A DNA stretch of 8,194 nt from Streptosporangiaceae bacterium (GTDB lineage: Bacteria > Actinomycetota > Actinomycetes > Streptosporangiales > Streptosporangiaceae), in assembly GCA_030045175.1 (NCBI GenBank), contig JASIBM010000344.1, positions 1 to 8,194 of the forward strand. The letters are read 5' to 3'. A program made the translations under genes and the position numbers. Of this stretch, positions 6,591-8,194 are shown one piece after another (position 1 is the first letter of the stretch; every line of letters starts with the position of its first letter). Under the pieces are notes generated by a model. That model was given only the letters and a program-made list of their open reading frames with translations, was not told the DNA's origin and made no database searches.

Positions 6591-7367
6591 AAAAACGTGG
6601 GACAGGCACAGACGACGCGGGCTAGCACGGCGCGGGCTAGCACGGCGCGGCTCGGGCACGCAGGCAGCGGCCCCGAGCAGGGCACGCGTGCCCGCGTAGC
6701 CCGGCTGATCCTGGAGAACGGGCCGGTCACCGCGGCCGCGCTCGGCAGCGCGCTCGGCCTGACCCCGGCCGCCGTCCGCCGCCACCTCGATCACCTGCTG
6801 GCCGATGGCATGATCGAGACGAGGCTGGCGAGGGTGTACGGCAACCGCGGCCGGGGTCGCCCGGCGCGGATGTTCGCGATCACCGACGCCGGCCGCAGCG
6901 AGTTCGAGCACGCCTACGACGACCTGGCCACCAGCGCCCTGCGCTTCCTGGCCGAGCGAGCCGGGCTTGGCGCCGTGGCCGAGTTCGCCCGCCGTCAGGT
7001 CTCTGATCTTGAGCGCAGGTACCGGCCGGTGGTCGAGGCGGCACCCGAGGCTGGCCGGGTCAGGGCGCTGGCGCGGGCGCTGTCGGCGGACGGCTATGCG
7101 GCCACGGCGAGCGTTGTCCCCGCCGGGGTGACCGCGGCCGGCGAGCAGCTTTGCCAGCACCACTGCCCGGTGGCGCATGTCGCCGCCGAGTACCCGCAGC
7201 TCTGCGAGGCCGAGACCGAGGCGTTCGGGCGCCTGCTCGGCACCCCGGTGCAGCGCCTGGCCACCATCGCCCACGGCGACGGAGTCTGCACCACGCACGT
7301 CACCGCGCCGTCGCTGCGCGCCGGCGCTCTTCCGCACACCACCGAGGTCGGAGGCCTGACCGCATGA
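6588..7367 (+). CDS. sufR: SufR-type iron-sulfur-cluster-sensing transcriptional repressor
   Basis: Winged-helix regulator (259 aa) expected to bind an iron-sulfur cluster and repress the suf operon when clusters are plentiful. The DNA-binding part lies at about residues 34-100: the helix-turn-helix LTPAAVRRHLDHLLADG (about 58-74) and the wing RGRGRPARMFAITDAG (about 87-102). The C-terminal part carries Cys189, Cys193, Cys206 and Cys234, spaced CX3CX12CX27C, within LCQHHCPVAHVAAEYPQLC and GDGVCTTHV, as in actinobacterial SufR proteins. I chose GTG 6588 because it sits about seven bases after the -10-like CACAAT, giving a leaderless message, and there is no Shine-Dalgarno sequence before it. 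An in-frame ATG at 6525 (280 aa) and GTG at 6597 are alternatives. The N-terminal tail contains a 15-bp tandem repeat. Its stop overlaps the sufB start (ATGA), so both are co-translated from one message. Confidence 0.88.
   Translation: MKNVGQAQTTRASTARASTARLGHAGSGPEQGTRARVARLILENGPVTAAALGSALGLTPAAVRRHLDHLLADGMIETRLARVYGNRGRGRPARMFAITDAGRSEFEHAYDDLATSALRFLAERAGLGAVAEFARRQVSDLERRYRPVVEAAPEAGRVRALARALSADGYAATASVVPAGVTAAGEQLCQHHCPVAHVAAEYPQLCEAETEAFGRLLGTPVQRLATIAHGDGVCTTHVTAPSLRAGALPHTTEVGGLTA
6616..6650 (+). repeat. In-frame 15-bp tandem repeat in the sufR N-terminal tail
   Basis: Two exact copies of CGCGGGCTAGCACGG (6616-6630 and 6631-6645) are followed by the first five bases of a third. The unit is five codons long, so the protein reads RASTARASTAR at residues 11-21, before the DNA-binding domain. 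A change in copy number would not shift the frame. This looks like recent slippage in a non-conserved tail. Confidence 0.85.
7350..7354 (+). promoter_or_regulatory. Shine-Dalgarno site of sufB inside the end of sufR
   Basis: GGAGG lies nine bases before the sufB ATG (7364) and within the last codons of sufR. It supports the chosen start and efficient re-initiation across the ATGA overlap. Confidence 0.65.
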
Positions 7368-8194
7368 CCACAACCGCACGTCCCGAGATCGATGGCCTGG
7401 ACCGGTACAAGTTCGGCTGGTCCGACACCGACGTGGCAGGCGCGAGCGCGCGCCGCGGCCTGTCCGAGGAAGTCGTGCGCGACATCTCGGCCAAGAAGGG
7501 CGAGCCTGAGTGGATGCTCAAGCTCCGGCTGCGCGGGCTCGACCTGTTCAGCCGCAAGCCGATGCCCACCTGGGGATCCGACCTGTCCGGCATCGACTTC
7601 GACAAGATCAAGTACTTCGTGCGCTCTACCGAGAAGCAGGCAGCGAGCTGGGACGACCTTCCGGCCGACATCAAGAGCACCTACGACAAGCTCGGCATCC
7701 CCGAGGCGGAAAAGCAGCGATTGATCGCCGGCGTGGCCGCGCAGTACGAAAGTGAAGTTGTTTATCATAAGATAAGAGAAGATTTGGAAGAAAAGGGCGT
7801 CATCTTCCTCGACACCGACACGGCGCTCAAGGAGCACCCTGACCTGTTCCAGGAGTACTTCGCGACGGTGATCCCGGTCGGGGACAACAAGTTCGCCGCG
7901 CTTAACACGGCTGTGTGGAGCGGCGGTAGCTTCATCTACGTGCCGAAGGGCGTGCACGTGGAGATCCCGTTGCAGGCCTACTTCCGGATCAACACCGAGA
8001 ACATGGGCCAGTTCGAGCGGACGCTCATCATCGTGGACGAAGGAGCATATGTCCACTATGTCGAGGGGTGCACCGCGCCGATCTATTCGTCCGATTCACT
8101 GCACTCGGCGGTCGTCGAGATCATCGTGAAGAAGGACGCTCGGGCGCGCTACACGACGATCCAGAACTGGTCGAACAACGTGTACAACCTCGTC
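7364..8194 (+). CDS. sufB: Fe-S cluster assembly scaffold SufB (N-terminal part, cut by window edge)
   Basis: SufB is the scaffold subunit of the SufBCD complex on which iron-sulfur clusters are built from sulfur delivered by the SufS/SufU or SufE route. Exactly 277 codons are visible of an expected total of roughly 470. Family hallmarks: EPEWMLKLRLRGLDLF (residues 47-62), YESEVVYHKIREDLEEKGVIFLDTD (from 128; start of the motif quoted), GVHVEIPLQAYFRIN (196-210), FERTLIIVDEGAYVHYVEGC (217-236) and TIQNWSNNVYNLV at the edge. Cys236 lies in the EGCTAPIY segment, where some mycobacterial sufB genes carry an intein; here the host sequence is continuous. The start ATG overlaps the sufR stop. Expression is expected to follow sufR, with repression lifted under iron or oxidative stress. 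Codons 129-144 show AT-rich usage quite unlike the rest of the gene. sufD, sufC and sufS are expected downstream but are not visible. Confidence 0.96.
   Translation, partial: MTTTARPEIDGLDRYKFGWSDTDVAGASARRGLSEEVVRDISAKKGEPEWMLKLRLRGLDLFSRKPMPTWGSDLSGIDFDKIKYFVRSTEKQAASWDDLPADIKSTYDKLGIPEAEKQRLIAGVAAQYESEVVYHKIREDLEEKGVIFLDTDTALKEHPDLFQEYFATVIPVGDNKFAALNTAVWSGGSFIYVPKGVHVEIPLQAYFRINTENMGQFERTLIIVDEGAYVHYVEGCTAPIYSSDSLHSAVVEIIVKKDARARYTTIQNWSNNVYNLV
7748..7795 (+). other. AT-rich synonymous codon island within sufB
   Basis: Sixteen consecutive codons encoding ESEVVYHKIREDLEEK contain 14 G/C bases out of 48. Nearly every codon ends in A or T (GAA, AGT, GTT, TAT, CAT, ATA, AGA, GAT), and the exceptions are AAG and TTG. 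Codons on both sides return at once to GC-ending forms. The frame and the SufB-like protein sequence are intact. The island includes the inverted repeat TTATC-ATAA-GATAA (7762-7775). Function or origin is unknown; see findings. Confidence 0.8.

Noticed and set aside
7094..8056. Minus-strand open frame of 320 aa opposite sufR and sufB
   Set aside because: It crosses two well-identified plus-strand genes and matches nothing I recognise; it remains open because of the high GC of the opposite strand.

Overview
The window is GC-rich, with strong G/C preference at third codon positions, GTG and TTG starts, ATGA-type stop/start overlaps and a SufR-SufB gene pair. Together these point to a high-GC actinobacterium, possibly a filamentous actinomycete; I cannot place it to genus from this sequence. 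There are no rRNA, tRNA, CRISPR or insertion-sequence features, and both ends cut through genes.

Region 1 (1-4183, minus strand) is a dipeptide/oligopeptide ABC importer operon. In transcription order it runs: substrate-binding lipoprotein (SBP), OppC-type permease, OppB-type permease, OppD-type ATPase (cut by the left window edge). Genes are separated by 6 bp, then 3 bp, then joined by an ATGA overlap, so they form one transcription unit. The lipoprotein captures a ligand outside the membrane, OppB/OppC form the channel and OppD (probably with an OppF beyond the edge) powers import. The lipoprotein has an unusually long, Arg/Pro-rich leader encoded partly by a strong G/C hairpin.

Region 2 (4288-6449, minus strand) is a two-gene unit: an uncharacterised SCO6745-family protein followed by a cytochrome P450 that starts on a TTG overlapping the upstream stop codon. 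No ferredoxin or ferredoxin reductase is encoded nearby. A 104-bp gap separates this unit from the transporter operon.

Region 3 (6588-8194, plus strand) is the start of a suf iron-sulfur cluster assembly operon: a SufR-type winged-helix repressor with cluster-ligand cysteines, then sufB (cut by the right window edge), joined by an ATGA overlap. It is divergent from region 2 across a 138-bp intergenic region. A perfect inverted repeat, CACAA-N5-TTGTG, overlaps the likely -10 box and ends exactly on the sufR GTG start, suggesting autorepression of a leaderless transcript.

The most unusual signal is a 48-bp island within sufB (7748-7795) in which 16 consecutive codons switch to AT-rich synonymous usage (14 of 48 bases are G/C) while the encoded segment still looks like ordinary SufB. 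I see no complete novel system in the window; the best leads are this codon island, the sufR operator/start arrangement and the P450 pair.
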